A stretch of DNA of 64,000 bases from Parasponia andersonii (taxonomy: Eukaryota; Streptophyta; Magnoliopsida; Rosales; Cannabaceae), in the NCBI GenBank assembly GCA_002914805.1, contig JXTB01000330.1, positions 420,023 to 484,022 on the forward strand. The letters are read 5' to 3'. The notes below the pieces were generated by a model. That model saw only the letters and a program-made list of their open reading frames with translations. It made no database searches and had not been told where the DNA came from. Positions 40,201-47,769 of this stretch are shown here, piece after piece. The position numbers and the translations under genes were made by a program. How positions within the stretch are numbered: position 1 is the stretch's first letter; the number at the start of each line of letters is the position of its first letter.

Positions 40201-42103
40201 GGGACGGGACTTTTCTACTGGATTCTCCCGTCAGTATCCAGAGATAACATTCTGCAAAATTTATTTTTTTAAGAAAATTGTGGCAGTGTCTATGCATTAA
40301 CATTTATCACTTAATTTATTATGCATTAAGTTTTCCAAGCCAGTGTGGAAATTTGAGTTAAAAAGGAAAAATAAGTTTTAATACTTAGCTGGTAATCCTG
40401 ATCGATGATTAGTAAATAAAGCTGAATCTGGCTGTCAACTCATGTTGATAATAATGGTATAGTGATGTAAAGAAAAGACTCATGTTGGTTTTGGACAAAT
40501 CTAATTCCACTAGAGGAGTTCATGGAACTAGATCCTTAAGTTGTCGGTACGGTCTTATGCTAATCAGGTTGAATATTAACTGTGTTTTCATTATTTAACT
40601 GTTTCCCAGATCTTAATAAATTCTGCTAGAATTCCAGCATTCTTTCGTATCATGAGAGCACGTAATGCAATAAATAGACTGAACCCGTTTTCCAGAACAT
40701 TGGTTGTGGTGCTTGCCTATTAGTTTTTTAATGATAATATCTAGTAAACGGACTATGTGTCACTTACATTCAAGCTCGTTAGTTTACATCAATTTGCACT
40801 TGTGTAACATTGTCGGCCTAAATGATAATCTAATGGTTTACAATCTTTTACCTTGCATTAACACGTTATACGTTTTCTGTTTGACAGTTTAAAAAAATTG
40901 TTGTAGGTTCGAATATTTGCCCTCATGGATGATCCTATTATAGATGCCATTTGCGAAAAACTTAAGCAAACGACATACATCAAAGGAAGCAAAGTTTTGT
41001 ATTATGGTGGTCTAGTGGAGAAGATGACTTTTGTAGTCCGTGGAAAAATGGTGACTGTCGGAGAAAATGGGATTAATGACACCTTATCTGAAGGGGACGT
41101 TTGCGGGGAGGAACTACTCACATGGTGTCTTGAGCACTCTTCAATAAACAAAGGTAAGGTATCATCAGTTCGATAAGTGGTAACTGTCCAAGGTCTTGAT
41201 TGACTTGCAATAGTCAGTAAGCAGTGTGAGCTATAGATTCAATAGTATTATTATTTAAGTGTGCATTTTATTATATTGTAGATTTGAAAAAGATTAGGAT
41301 TCCGGGAAAGAGATTGATAAGCAACAGAATGGTGGAGTGTCTGACAAACGTAGAAGCATTCTCACTCCGAGCTGCTGATCTCGAAGAAGTTACCAGTCTC
41401 TATTCAAGGCTATTGCGAAATCCACGTGTTCAAGGAGCCATAAGGTGCCTTTTCCTTTTTTTATTTTTTTCGTGCATTTACATCCAAATTATAGTCGAAG
41501 ATGGTAATCTAGCAATGCTGTTTCATATTTCCCCGGCTTCACGGCGAAATAACACCTTTTAAAAGTTTTTGCTTGGCCTTTTCTTTCAATTTTAGCTTGT
41601 TAATTTCAAGGGCTCAGACAACAATAGCACTCCTCACTGAGTGTTATTTTGCTGAATATGTTCCCATTCATCTGAAAACACAATCTAAGTGCTTTCCATC
41701 TGAGTTCTACTTTCACATATGAGATACTTATTAATAGCATATCAAATCAGTTTTTATTTTCTGATCTACTTAGGGGAATCATCGCTATACCATATTACTA
41801 AATCAAGCCTTCAAATCTCGAACCAAAACACAAATAATGGAGCTTGAAGTTTTGCGATGAATAAACTTTAGCAAAGCCCTCTCTTATTTTTAGAACATTG
41901 CCTGAAATCTCTAGCCATCATCATATACTACTTATCATCAAAAATAGTTCGTCAGTAATTTTTATTTGTTCTTTTAATATCCCTGTTGTCCGACAACATT
42001 TCATAGGTATGAATCACGCTACTGGAGAAGCATCGCAGCAATGCGCATCCAAGTAGCATGGAGATACCGGAGAAAACGTCTTAGCCGAGCAGATACCTCT
42101 TAG
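20111..42103 (+). CDS. CNGC20: Cyclic nucleotide-gated cation channel, group IVa (CNGC19/20-like), 12 coding exons
   Basis: Joining 20111-20605, 22701-22892, 24602-24700, 25051-25188, 25917-26165, 36142-36387, 37990-38135, 39418-39495, 39953-40082, 40907-41153, 41282-41444 and 42007-42103 gives 2,280 nt and 759 residues, close to the family length. All introns are GT-AG and phases match. Order: a long cytosolic N-terminus with the group-specific [14 protein letters not shown]1 (about 205-227); S2 (about 240-262); S3-S4 (about 290-350); S5 (about 362-391); a Cys-rich outer loop; the pore with filter AGNQ (479-482); S6 (about 488-518); a C-linker; a cyclic-nucleotide-binding domain with phosphate cassette [14 protein letters not shown] (653-666); and an IQ motif [11 protein letters not shown] (742-752). 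Known family role: tetrameric plasma-membrane Ca2+-permeable channels, calmodulin-regulated, acting in immune and cell-death signalling. CNGC19 and CNGC20 are close paralogues, so the exact symbol is less certain than the group. Intron 5 carries a nested retroelement but all exons are intact. Confidence 0.93.
20690..21780 (-). mobile_element. 5'-truncated LINE fragment in channel intron 1
   Basis: In minus sense, the sequence reads the LINE C-terminal zinc-binding region of plant L1-type reverse transcriptases ([20 protein letters not shown] at about 21255-21310, then [10 protein letters not shown]). It continues into a non-coding 3' part and ends in an A-rich tail made of AAAT repeats (about 20682-20705 on the plus strand as TTTATTTA). 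Frameshifts are present. The left boundary is set by the tail. The right boundary is uncertain; an unexplained minus frame at 21492-21761 may or may not belong to it. It does not touch exon ends. Confidence 0.65.
22701..22892 (+). CDS. CNGC20: Channel exon 2 (residues 166-229, S1)
   Basis: The acceptor is AACTGTTTGCAG|TTCCAT and the donor is CAAGAG|GTAATG, phase 0 at both ends. It encodes [15 protein letters not shown], which is strongly conserved in the group, and the first membrane helix ([19 protein letters not shown]). Confidence 0.93.
24602..24700 (+). CDS. CNGC20: Channel exon 3 (residues 230-262, S2)
   Basis: The acceptor is TCTGATTGCAG|GATAAC and the donor is CTTCAG|GTAACC, phase 0 at both ends, exactly 33 codons. 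It encodes [13 protein letters not shown] and the second membrane helix. Confidence 0.93.
25051..25188 (+). CDS. CNGC20: Channel exon 4 (residues 263-308, S2-S3)
   Basis: The acceptor is CTTTTTTCAG|TTTAGG and the donor is CCCCAG|GTAACT, phase 0, 46 codons. It contains the conserved [15 protein letters not shown] linker and the third helix. The donor is followed at once by a 96-bp CT microsatellite. Confidence 0.93.
25193..25288 (+). repeat. (CT)n microsatellite at the intron 4 donor
   Basis: A CT dinucleotide tract of about 96 bases with four single TTT interruptions, beginning 5 nt into intron 4. Minus-strand frames of Arg/Glu repeats across it are artefacts. Confidence 0.95.
25917..26165 (+). 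CDS. CNGC20: Channel exon 5 (residues 309-391, S4-S5)
   Basis: The acceptor is AATTTGCAG|ATCATT and the donor is TTACAG|GTTGGT, phase 0, 83 codons. It encodes the S4-like segment with Lys/Arg spacing ([20 protein letters not shown]) and S5 ([20 protein letters not shown]). Confidence 0.93.
26223..26248. repeat. (TA)n microsatellite
   Basis: A TA dinucleotide run of about 26 bases shortly after exon 5. Confidence 0.85.
27009..27359 (+). repeat. 5' LTR of intron-5 gypsy element
   Basis: It aligns throughout with 35472-35841. It starts TGATGGAGATCAT and ends CTACATTA (the expected CA changed to TA). The two copies differ at many scattered positions and by a 19-bp length difference, so the insertion is not recent. 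Confidence 0.9.
27362..27373 (+). other. Primer-binding site (initiator-Met tRNA type)
   Basis: TGGTATCACAGC lies 2 nt after the left LTR. It differs at one position from the plant initiator-Met tRNA complement TGGTATCAGAGC. Confidence 0.75.
28291..29600 (+). pseudogene. gag relic of intron-5 gypsy element
   Basis: It begins with [20 protein letters not shown], a predicted coiled coil. After a Pro/Ser-rich stretch it shows the capsid-like gag core ([13 protein letters not shown] at about 28812, [14 protein letters not shown] at about 28999). Near 29470 is a zinc-knuckle remnant, [16 protein letters not shown], where the expected last Cys of the CCHC knuckle is Tyr. Several stops and a frameshift after about 29125 break it. 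Confidence 0.8.
29600..30090 (+). pseudogene. Aspartic protease relic of intron-5 gypsy element
   Basis: The motif [20 protein letters not shown] corresponds to the retropepsin active site, with Gly in place of the usual Ser/Thr/Cys after Asp. The frame breaks at about 29982 and the coding sequence is cut at 30090 by the LINE insertion. Confidence 0.75.
30091..32407 (-). mobile_element. 5'-truncated L1-type LINE nested in the gypsy element
   Basis: In minus sense the fragment starts in the RT domain just before a GVxQGDPLS motif (about 32340-32370). It has the catalytic FADDVLLFA (about 32215), then [11 protein letters not shown] (about 31950), a zinc-binding domain region, and a C-terminal RNase H ([17 protein letters not shown] at about 30500-30550). 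It ends in a poly-A tail seen as T12 at 30091-30102. Stops interrupt the frame. A short possible TSD, TTAGC, lies at 30086-30090 and 32408-32412. The 5' end and TSD are tentative. Confidence 0.85.
32408..33260 (+). pseudogene. Ty3/gypsy reverse transcriptase relic
   Basis: After the LINE, gypsy sequence resumes. [20 protein letters not shown] and [20 protein letters not shown] lead into the RT fingers and palm: [15 protein letters not shown] (about 32877), then [16 protein letters not shown] and the catalytic YFDDVLIYN (about 33077). A stop after SSKKDGS (about 32802) and a frameshift near 33210 interrupt it. The catalytic motif itself is preserved. Confidence 0.88.
33236..33900 (+). pseudogene. 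Ty3/gypsy RNase H relic
   Basis: The connection motif [16 protein letters not shown] is followed by RNase H motifs [39 protein letters not shown] and, past a TAG near 33688, [10 protein letters not shown]. The domain would remove the RNA strand from the hybrid during cDNA synthesis. Confidence 0.85.
33880..35060 (+). pseudogene. Ty3/gypsy integrase relic
   Basis: The zinc-binding part is visible ([15 protein letters not shown], then [16 protein letters not shown]), although the second Cys region reads RTRQ. The core follows with [15 protein letters not shown] (about 34353) and [13 protein letters not shown], then HPRTDGQ. A 78-bp tandem duplication between zinc finger and core, stops in each copy, and stops near 34560 and 34710 break it. 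Confidence 0.85.
34197..34352 (+). repeat. 78-bp tandem duplication in the integrase relic
   Basis: Two direct copies start TTAGGTAAAGCTAAG at 34197 and 34275. They differ at only a few positions. Both contain the same TGGTAAGATCT with an in-frame TAA. Confidence 0.9.
35070..35471 (+). pseudogene. Chromodomain relic, end of gypsy pol
   Basis: After the integrase, a [18 protein letters not shown]-like SH3-type tail (about 35060-35120, frame broken) leads to a chromodomain ending in [18 protein letters not shown] (about 35340-35395). Chromodomains at this position define chromoviruses and target integration to particular chromatin marks. Confidence 0.7.
35472..35841 (+). repeat. 3' LTR of intron-5 gypsy element
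   Basis: It starts TAATGGAGATCAT (the TG terminus is now TA) and ends CTACATCA. It is followed directly by the TSD ATAGG. Confidence 0.9.
36142..36387 (+). CDS. CNGC20: Channel exon 6 (residues 392-473, outer loop and pore approach)
   Basis: The acceptor is TTTCCTGTCCTAG|AGGGTT, 295 nt after the retroelement's right TSD. The donor is GTTCCAG|GTATCA, phase 0, 82 codons. It encodes the Cys-rich extracellular segment ([20 protein letters not shown], then FIDCGHG) and ends FSLFWGFQ before the filter. Confidence 0.93.
36938..37066 (+). repeat. Approximate 64-bp tandem duplication in intron 6
   Basis: GGCATAATATGAATGAAG... recurs at 37002 as GGCATAATATGATTGAGG... Both units end in GATGATCAGAAATCCT. 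Confidence 0.7.
37990..38135 (+). CDS. CNGC20: Channel exon 7 (residues 474-522, selectivity filter and S6)
   Basis: It encodes [14 protein letters not shown] with the group-IVa filter AGNQ, then S6 ([20 protein letters not shown]). The start follows from family alignment across the FQ|QISTL boundary. The acceptor GATGAAG lacks a clear polypyrimidine tract. The donor is GAAAAAG|GTACGA, phase 2. Confidence 0.9.
39418..39495 (+). CDS. CNGC20: Channel exon 8 (residues 522-548, C-linker)
   Basis: The acceptor is GGACCATACAG|GAGGCT and the donor is CTTAGAAG|GTATTA, phase 2 at both ends. It encodes [20 protein letters not shown], the conserved basic C-linker. Confidence 0.93.
39953..40082 (+). CDS. 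CNGC20: Channel exon 9 (residues 548-591, C-linker)
   Basis: The acceptor is CTGCAATGTAG|GCGAGT and the donor is ATCAAGAAG|GTCAGC. It ends in phase 0 and encodes [20 protein letters not shown] and [16 protein letters not shown], near-invariant in plant CNGCs. Confidence 0.93.
40907..41153 (+). CDS. CNGC20: Channel exon 10 (residues 592-674, cyclic-nucleotide-binding domain)
   Basis: The acceptor is ATTGTTGTAG|GTTCGA and the donor is AACAAAG|GTAAGG (phase 1). It encodes the beta-roll and phosphate-binding cassette [14 protein letters not shown]. It resembles plant CNGC cassettes rather than animal ones. Confidence 0.93.
41282..41444 (+). CDS. CNGC20: Channel exon 11 (residues 674-728, CNBD end and C-helix)
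   Basis: The acceptor is TATATTGTAG|ATTTGA and the donor is GCCATAAG|GTGCCT (phase 2). It contains [20 protein letters not shown], which overlaps the calmodulin-binding C-helix region known in plant CNGCs. Confidence 0.93.
42007..42103 (+). CDS. CNGC20: Channel exon 12 (residues 728-759, IQ motif and stop)
   Basis: The acceptor is CATTTCATAG|GTATGA. It encodes [13 protein letters not shown] and the IQ motif [11 protein letters not shown], then a short tail and TAG at 42101-42103. IQ motifs bind calmodulin. Confidence 0.93.
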
Positions 42104-44677
42104 TCTATTCATTCTCCAAGCAAGTGACCTTTCGTTTTTTTTATTTTTTCCCCGGCTTTTATTATAAATAATTCATGTATATGATGACAGAGTATGTAGA
42201 ATTTTTCATGTCTGCATTGTGAATCACCGGTTCATAATATAGAAATGAAAATTACTACAAGATTAGCAAAATATATTATCTTGAGTTGTATTTTCAGATG
42301 TAATAATTTAGTGCAGCCTAAGTCTTAGGTCATTATTTCTTAAAGCCATCCTTTATACTATTTTTGCCAAACATATATGCTTTCTAAAGTGAACTTATCC
42401 GGATTTATTGCTATATAGCTTAAAATGATTAATGTTTTTACTAATTGCATTATGAAGTTTCCTACACTTCCTCATGTGCTTATCCATCCGCTCTCTCTAC
42501 CTCAATATCTCTTTCTTTGTTAATATTTGATCTCAAATTATTGCAAATCTTATCATTGAATTTTTATCCTTAATTCAGTGTTTTGTGATTCAACACCAAT
42601 CCTCTTTACTCTTATGACTTGTTCCTCATAACCATAATTAGACATGTATAGGACTCTACAAAAACTTGAAATTATAATCCTACATTTAGTATAGCTCTAT
42701 GAAAAAATTATTGTTTTTTCCAGTGAAGATGAATGGAGGAGTATATTAAATTATGGTAATTGCACTGTGTAAAACCTTGGAGCATTTGCAGTTCATTTTT
42801 TGACAAACGAACATTTTAAAGGCTAAACACTTTTGTCCACTTTCTTAATAACTTCTATGAAATTATTACTACAATTATGATCGAACTAGTGAAACTACAC
42901 AAGATTTGTTTAGAAAAAGTATCATATCCAAGATCTTTGGTTAAATGATCAAAGAGGAATTATTACCAGGCTGCCTTAATTATTAGTCCTATCAAAATTT
43001 TCAAAATGATTTTTATAGTACAAATCAATGACTTTTTTGGTCTCTTTCAAAAAAAAAAAAAAATAATCATTCTGAAACCTTTATGTCTTGTTCAAACCTT
43101 TTATGTCTTGTTCATGTAGTCAAAATTTTGTAACTAAAGGTTATATTTTATTTCACATCGTTACAAATATTGTGAGTTTTAAAAAACATGAGAAGTGTCA
43201 TAATTTTGTGATTGATGTTCACAATTTAGTTTACATCATGATTAAAAGTACTCAAAGTACTCAAAATATGTGAGTATATTTCACAACATTTATAACACCT
43301 TTCGGGATAAATTTTAAATTATTATATTATTCATAATTTTGTTATAAATAGTCACAATTTTATGACTGATTTCGTTATGAATAATTGAGAGTTTATATTT
43401 AAGCATACCTAAAAGTCACACATTTGTGACTGACAATAACAAAAGATAGTTAAAAGTTATTCATAACAAGGCATTTCAAACTATTTGTTGTGTGAGGAGT
43501 ACTAGAAAAATCATTATGAAAAAATAGACTAAAATAGTCAAGTTGCCAAAAAAGAAAAAGACTACTCCTGTCAATTTTCCTACTTTGTGCTTTCATTAGG
43601 CTACTAATCTTGAGTTTTGGACACTTATACCTATTTTTCAAAAAATATTACTAAATTTACGATTTTTTAAAAATAATAAAAATTTCATATGATTTTCTAG
43701 GTTATTTTTCTAAATATTTTGAGAGCTGTGAAACACGGTGTTATTTTAGTAAATAAGCCATTTTTTTTTTAATAGAAGCTACAAAGATTTCCCACAAACT
43801 AATTTAGTTTCATATTAGCAGAATATCCTATATATAAGTAAATCACAAAAAATTATAAAAATTGCTTAGAAACTAGTTTAGTTTTCTTTAGCGGAATATC
43901 CTGTACATAAGTAAATAATAAGAAACCACGAACATTTCTTAGAAGCTATTGTGGTTTCCTTTTTACATAATGTTATCTAGCTAAATAAATCAGAGAAAAT
44001 CACGAAGATTTCTTAGAAGTCATCGTAGTTTCTTTTTTGCAAAATGTCATATATCTAAGTAAATCACAGAAACTATGAATGTTTTTACTTAATTGTCATT
44101 GACCAATTTCATCGAGCATTTGGTGTGCAACAATTCCACTTCTAATAATTCTACATAATTTCATTAACTAGTCTAAATCATTATTCTAGATCAGTCATTA
44201 AAATTCTAAAAAACGCATCTAAATCAATCTTTAAATATGAAACTATCCTTATTTTGGAATAATAAAGCAACTATTTCCTCCTAAAATCCCAATCTCAGTC
44301 CCCATTTTCACAAGTTTTGCATTTCCATAGCTGTTACAATTTCACAAGTAAAACTAGAATCATCTTTCAAAAAAAAAAAAATTGAAACCATAATCGGTAG
44401 CATAAAAAATAAAGCAAGGATAGACCTTAATCATTTACATGAACTCACTGCAATGGTTATTAATAAATAATTAGAGAAGGGTCAAATAAGCTTCCCTTTG
44501 ATTGAAAGGGTTTCGTATTTTCATTTTTTTTTTTTTGATTACTTCACCTGGATTGAATGCCATTTCTATCACTAACCCAATCATGGACCCATACACCCAC
44601 ACCATTAGTCCCCAAAGACCACACAACAGTCTCATGTGTCTTCTTCCTTAGAAATCTTCAAAGGAGACCTCTCCAAG
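42104..44677. other. 3' flank of the channel gene and intergenic DNA
   Basis: The first few hundred bases must hold the 3' UTR, but I cannot place a single clear polyadenylation signal (an AAATAATTC-like word lies at about 42165). No further gene is recognisable. A divergent tandem repeat occurs at about 43775-44090. Confidence 0.5.
43775..44090 (+). repeat. Divergent ~75-bp tandem repeat, about four units
   Basis: Units share an AGAAGCTA/AGAAACTA word, a TAGTTT/GGTTTC word, and an ATAAGTAAATCACA-like end at about 43836, 43909, 43980 and 44057. Spacing is 71-77 nt. Confidence 0.6.
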
Positions 44678-44682
44678 CCCTC
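44678..44682. repeat. Left target-site duplication CCCTC of the Tat element
   Basis: CCCTC here and at 57448-57452 flank the element exactly at the LTR ends. Confidence 0.9.
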
Positions 44683-45593
44683 TGTTGGAGCAAATTTCTC
44701 ATTCCCAAATCATACACCACGTGGACGATTAAGTGGCAGAACATGTCACAAATGGGGTCCACCAGCTATCCACATGTCTCGAACTGCTGATACTGTATTC
44801 TCTAACTGTCCACGTGTCCTCGCTGTCCCAAAGTACTCTGAACTCCAAGCAGGGTCGGAGAGGCGGGGGTGGCTACCTGTAAAGACTCTACGATGCTTAA
44901 GTCAATGGTTTATCTTTGATAGAGGGTAGCAAGGAAAAATTTCAGTATGAGTATATCTTTCTTTTTTGTAAGCATACATGCCCCTCTCAGGAATGCATGG
45001 CTCTTATATAAATAGTCCCGAGATTGTGAACCATGTCGGTCTCAATCTCAGGACTGAGTACCTTTCTCCTCGAAATCTTTTTCAGAAGCCACGGGCCAAG
45101 ATTTCCGTGATCTCCTCTGTATCGTCGTAGCCTGATTTCCGCCGCCTCCTACGGCTTGAATCTGTCAAGGGTGAGTTTTGGGTAAATCGTCGTTCTGTCA
45201 GGACGACTCGCCCCTTGTGCATGCCTATCCAGGATTGCATTAAATGCTCTGTCTGGGTCTGGAATCGTGAGTTGCTTTCCATTGTATTCAGATGGAGGAC
45301 CCTTGGGGCTTCCGACCCCCTCAACTGTTGAGGTAAGGGCCATTGTATTCAGGTGGAAGACCTTTGGGGGTTCCGACCGCCTAGCTGTCAAGGTAAGGGT
45401 CGGACTGGGCCGGGCCTGTCCAGGGTCTGTGATAGGCCCGGTCCTAACCTTGGGAAGCCCAATAACCGATTTGGTATCACGTGCGACCCGCGTGGCCTTT
45501 AGCTAATCATTCTCGACAGCTGTCAGATGGTGGGGTGACCTGTTCTGCCACTTAATCGTCCACGTGGTGTATAATTTGGGAACCGGTCCTACA
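44683..45593 (-). repeat. 3' LTR (element sense) of the Tat element, 911 bp
   Basis: Plus-strand ends are TGTTGG and CCTACA. It aligns with 56589-57447 except for scattered substitutions and a 60-bp extra block at 44701-44760, which is an inverted copy of U3. In minus sense a TATA-like CTATTTATATAAG lies at about 45000-45020. A 61-bp internal duplication (CATTGTATTCAG at 45280 and 45341) is shared by both LTRs. Confidence 0.93.
44701..44760 (+). repeat. Inverted U3 copy inserted in U5 end of the left LTR
   Basis: These 60 bp are absent from the right LTR, where the flanking TTTCTC and ACCAGC are adjacent. Their reverse complement closely matches the right LTR's U3 end (about 57381-57436). 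Confidence 0.88.
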
Positions 45594-45610
45594 ACTGCCC
45601 CCATTTCCCT
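45594..45610 (-). other. Polypurine tract of the Tat element
   Basis: In minus sense AGGGAAATGGGGGCAGT sits directly before the 3' LTR start TGTAGG. The identical 17-mer lies before the right LTR of the small element at 59629-59645. Confidence 0.9.
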
Positions 45611-45644
45611 ACTTGATAGATTCGTATCTATCAAGTGGGGAAAT
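45603..45644 (-). promoter_or_regulatory. 19-bp stem-loop overlapping the polypurine tract
   Basis: The plus-strand arms 45603-45621 and 45626-45644 pair at 18 of 19 positions around a TCGT loop. The 3' arm in element sense provides the first part (AGGGAAAT) of the polypurine tract. A homologous hairpin occurs at 59596-59636. Confidence 0.85.
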
Positions 45645-45936
45645 CGTTTATCCGTTCCTCCAATCCGGGGAATGCACGTGGTTCCCCCCTTACTAATGCA
45701 GAGGCATACTATCCCATATTACTAAACCTGTTTGAATTTTGAAATTCTGACTGTTCGGTCTTCCTCATTCTCCCCTTTTCCAGAAAAACTCTTCGGCTTC
45801 CCTTCTATAAAAAGCCGTAATTGTGTTCGTTTGCCTCTTTACCAAAATCTTCAATCATTCCAGCCTCGTAAAATCCTAGAGTTTCCGCTTCCTTTTCCTC
45901 TAAATACTTTCACTCTTCCAGTCACGTTTCGGAACA

Positions 45937-46498
45937 ATGGCTTCAAGTCAAACCCAGGAATTGCACCCCGTTGTGGATTCAGAGCTGGATGCACTGAGGA
46001 GGCAGCTCTGCTTCCCCGGAGGAGTGACGTTGCAATGGGTTGAGGGCCCTGCGGACTGGTACCTTCATCCCTGCGCCCCCGAGGGTTCCATCTTCCTGGG
46101 CAGGAAGCATCTGGACTGGCTGCGATTCCCTCTTCCTCCCCTAATCCACCAATTCTTTGCTCTGACCGGAATCCATCCGATGCAGCTGAATGCAAACGAG
46201 ATCATGATTCTAATGGGGCTTTCTGCCCTGTCAGTTATCTATAACATGCATATTGACCTGGAGGTGGTCTTTTATGCTTATAAGCTTATCCTTACCCCAA
46301 GAAGGGCTCCTACCCCACCTTCTACCTCCAGCTGCTGCCAGGGCGTTACATCTTTTGGGGGTTGCCGCAGTCAGACAAACAATGGGACTTTCACACCAGG
46401 CTATATGCCGTTGGAGGGGCGTGGTGCTCCCCTTGGGTGAACGGAGAGCATTTCCAAGTCCCCTCAATCTTCCTGCAGAGTAAGTGTTAGGTCGTGAT
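45937..46498 (+). pseudogene. Antisense additional ORF of the Tat element, first exon (gypsy-type transposon domain)
   Basis: It begins MASSQTQELHPVVDSELDAL and continues through PPLIHQFFALTGIHPMQLNA and NEIMILMGLSALSVIYNMHI. This resembles the plant 'putative gypsy type transposon' domain found in additional ORFs, often described as a plant transposase-like or mobile domain. A single-base frameshift lies near 46300. In the other frame the sequence continues with LLPGRYIFWGLPQSDKQWDF to a donor-like CAGAG|TAAGT before the N gap. It is transcribed, if at all, opposite to gag-pol. Function is unknown. Confidence 0.7.
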
Positions 46499-46811
46499 NN
46501 NNNNNNNNNNNNNNNNNNNNNNNNNNNNNNNNNNNNNNNNNNNNNNNNNNNNNNNNNNNNNNNNNNNNNNNNNNNNNNNNNNNNNNNNNNNNNNNNNNNN
46601 NNNNNNNNNNNNNNNNNNNNNNNNNNNNNNNNNNNNNNNNNNNNNNNNNNNNNNNNNNNNNNNNNNNNNNNNNNNNNNNNNNNNNNNNNNNNNNNNNNNN
46701 NNNNNNNNNNNNNNNNNNNNNNNNNNNNNNNNNNNNNNNNNNNNNNNNNNNNNNNNNNNNNNNNNNNNNNNNNNNNNNNNNNNNNNNNNNNNNNNNNNNN
46801 NNNNNNNNNNN
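46499..46811. other. Assembly gap (313 N)
   Basis: This is a run of N inside the antisense additional ORF. Reading frames that cross it are meaningless. Confidence 0.97.
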
Positions 46812-47692
46812 TCAGGCTCCGCAAGGAAGAAAACGCCGCCCCCAAGAGGGCTAGGGGTAAGTTCATTTTCACATCTTTGAGTCCTTGTGGGTCGGACTGT
46901 GTCCGCAAGCTAATCTCGTTATTTGTTCTTCACAGGTTCTGAGACGGGCCCGTCAGCTGGCCCCTCACCCGTCAAGGGGGGAGCCGCGGCATCTAAAGCT
47001 CACGCTAAGGCACCCGTTGGTCGGCGCCTTGTGGTGCTTTCAGGAGGAGAAAAGCCAGCGGTCCCCCGCTCTGATGCAGGTGGATCTCCATCCAGGGGAC
47101 CGTGTGCAACCCGGATCGTGCACAGGGAAGAGACAGCACCGAGTCCGACTGGGGGGTCTGCTGCAGTGATCTTGTCCACCCCTGACTCCGGTTCGAAATC
47201 GAGTGCTGTTAGCCTCGGTGGAGAGATCGCCGAGCTCAGTGGGGGAGCTCCAAGATTGAAATCCAGACTATCCTCCCCTCCCCTGGTCCCTACAAAGTGG
47301 CAACGTGAGGTCGACTCATCCAACGAGGAAGAGGGCTGGGTGGAGAAGAGGGGCAGGGTCGCCCCCTCGTCTGACAGTGACGACGATAGGGCGACGCTGA
47401 CCATTCTAAGGAGAAAATGGTCAACACGCAGCAGCCTGCCCAGAGGAGGCGCACCACCTCCCACCGTGGCCGATGACGTTCCTAATAGCGCTGGACTTCC
47501 CTCAGTCCCTATCGCCATTGCCTTGGAGGCGTGCCCGGTGGGCGGAGAGGGTGCCCTTGAGGCCAGCGGGGCGGGGCCGTGTTCCCCGGGTGTGGGCGAT
47601 ACCCAAAGGGAGGGTCCATCCATGGAGCCGAAGCTGGAGGCGCTCACGTCGGAGAATGTCGAGCTCGTCACCACCCGCACCTTCGCGCAGGT
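46812..47692 (+). pseudogene. Antisense additional ORF, middle part (low-complexity, acidic)
   Basis: After the gap an open plus frame (from about 46923) encodes a Ser/Pro/Gly-rich, disordered segment with an acidic patch (SSDSDDDRATL). It ends at LTSENVELVTTRTFAQ, followed by a donor-like GCGCAG|GTTTGT at about 47692. A clear acceptor TTTAACTTGCAG follows at about 47769, so a 77-nt intron is likely. An equally long minus-strand frame here is a shadow of the GC-rich composition. Confidence 0.6.
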
Positions 47693-47769
47693 TTGTTACA
47701 CTCGGTTACGTCTGTGTTTTTCAACATCTTTGCTAAATACTGACTCCCCCTTTATTGTTTAACTTGCAG

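Noticed and set aside
45082-45506. Open frames in the LTRs (both copies)
   Set aside because: They lie inside non-coding LTR sequence, recur in each LTR, and have no domain.
46231-46942. Open frames spanning the N gap
   Set aside because: Their length comes from unknown bases. Only the real sequence on either side was used.
47000-47680. 226-codon minus-strand frame opposite the antisense ORF
   Set aside because: It mirrors the GC-rich codon positions of the plus-strand frame, which has a splice-consistent structure and a coiled-coil continuation. The minus frame shows no domain.
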